In this document: positions 6,010-6,405 of the stretch, one piece after another
Layout of the letters: every line of letters starts with the position of its first letter
How positions within the stretch are numbered: position 1 is the first letter of the stretch
NCBI GenBank assembly: GCA_902803585.1
Contig: CADCQO010000045.1
Span: 1 to 6,405 of the forward strand
Length of the DNA stretch: 6,405 bases
Direction: 5' to 3'
From: an uncultured Ruminococcus sp.
GTDB taxonomy: Bacteria; Bacillota; Clostridia; Oscillospirales; Acutalibacteraceae
Notes under the pieces: model-generated
Told to the model about the DNA's origin: nothing
The model's input: the letters and a program-made list of their open reading frames with translations, nothing else
The model's database searches: none
Translations under genes and position numbers: made by a program

Positions 6010-6405
6010 TCAGATCATTCCTCTTGCCTTGACTGCATTCAGCCATTGCGGGAATTCGTTCAGCAGACGGCTGTAAAGTTCGGGATTGCTGACGCTTCTA
6101 AAATCGTCCAGAGCAAAGAAACCGGCATTATCCACATAGCGGTCTGTCATGCTGTCCAGACGCTCCAGTATGCCGTAATTGGAACCGCCCACGCCGACAA
6201 ACTGCCAGAATATCGGAAATGCAGAGGCTTCGGAAAGAATCTTCTTGATTTTGCTCTCGCTGCTGACACCGCCGTCCGTTACAAATAATACATAGGCGGG
6301 AATACGGCTTTTCTTATACTGCTTCACTACCTCTTTCATAACAGGAGGTTCATTGTTGGTTGCACCAATAGAGCGCATGATACTATGCCAGTTAGCAGGA
6401 ACCGC
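6010..6405 (-). CDS. TerF-like von Willebrand factor A domain protein (5' partial)
   Basis: The C-terminal 131 residues of a vWA-domain protein; the frame stays open to the window edge with nine codons before the Met at 6378, so that Met is not the start. The visible sequence contains IGATNNEPPVMKE, where the Thr corresponds to the metal-binding Thr of a MIDAS site. It also has FVTDGGV (the MIDAS Asp strand), PIFWQFVGVGGSNYGILERLD, and YVDNAGFFALDD followed by LYSRLLNEFPQWL. This combination is characteristic of the TerF-type vWA proteins found with TerD-family tellurite and stress-response genes. The expected DxSxS part of the MIDAS would be upstream, outside the window. Its role would be metal-dependent protein binding in a cytosolic stress complex, but the function of these proteins is poorly known. 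It converges on the alcohol dehydrogenase gene and has its own terminator, so the two are transcribed separately. TerD-type neighbours would be expected further right if it sits in a ter cluster. Confidence 0.85.
   Translation of the reverse strand, partial: AVPANWHSIMRSIGATNNEPPVMKEVVKQYKKSRIPAYVLFVTDGGVSSESKIKKILSEASAFPIFWQFVGVGGSNYGILERLDSMTDRYVDNAGFFALDDFRSVSNPELYSRLLNEFPQWLNAVKARGMI

Noticed and set aside
5977..6288. 103-residue plus-strand open frame opposite the vWA gene
   Set aside because: It begins inside the minus-strand terminator and lies opposite a clearly conserved vWA sequence; no ribosome binding site.
1..6405. CRISPR array, tRNA or rRNA gene, or a defence or phage system
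   Set aside because: No regularly spaced repeats, cloverleaf-like segments, or nuclease, recombinase or phage proteins are visible; the genes are metabolic, transport and stress-related.

Overview
The window looks like chromosomal DNA of an anaerobic Gram-positive bacterium of the Clostridia, most probably a Ruminococcus-like member of the Oscillospiraceae. That placement is inferred from an [FeFe]-hydrogenase, a family III (iron) alcohol dehydrogenase of the butanol-dehydrogenase type, a CtpE-like P-type ATPase, strong AGGAGG ribosome binding sites, moderate GC content and compact intrinsic terminators. It is not based on a database match.

Layout: (1) 1-1086, plus strand, the C-terminal 361 residues of an [FeFe]-hydrogenase catalytic subunit carrying the complete H-cluster domain; the start is outside the window. 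(2) 1087-1415, a 329-base intergenic region with a possible folded RNA segment, a strong terminator (1215-1253), and a promoter (1322-1350) with a near-palindrome over its -35 box. (3) 1416-4436, plus strand, a 1006-residue P-type cation ATPase with all catalytic motifs, an altered M4 motif (PSGL) and about four extra membrane helices at the C-terminus; it contains a 24-bp perfect palindrome at 3547-3570. (4) 4437-4615, a terminator followed by a perfect-consensus sigma-70-type promoter (TTGACA-17-TATAAT) with a perfect 7-1-7 palindromic operator at the expected transcription start. (5) 4616-5782, plus strand, the iron-dependent alcohol dehydrogenase. (6) 5783-6009, a convergent intergenic region with a bidirectional terminator, a compact hairpin cluster that may be a mobile-element relic, and a terminator for the opposing gene. 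(7) 6010-6405, minus strand, the C-terminal part of a TerF-like von Willebrand A domain protein, cut by the window end.

Each of the two complete genes has its own promoter and terminator, so they read as single-gene transcription units and not as an operon. The hydrogenase and the alcohol dehydrogenase could both dispose of fermentation electrons (H2 and alcohol), but nothing in the DNA shows that they are co-regulated. I see no CRISPR array, tRNA, rRNA, intact transposase or recognisable defence system. The points most worth following are the ATPase variant with its internal palindrome, the two candidate operators, and the hairpin cluster at 5881-5935.
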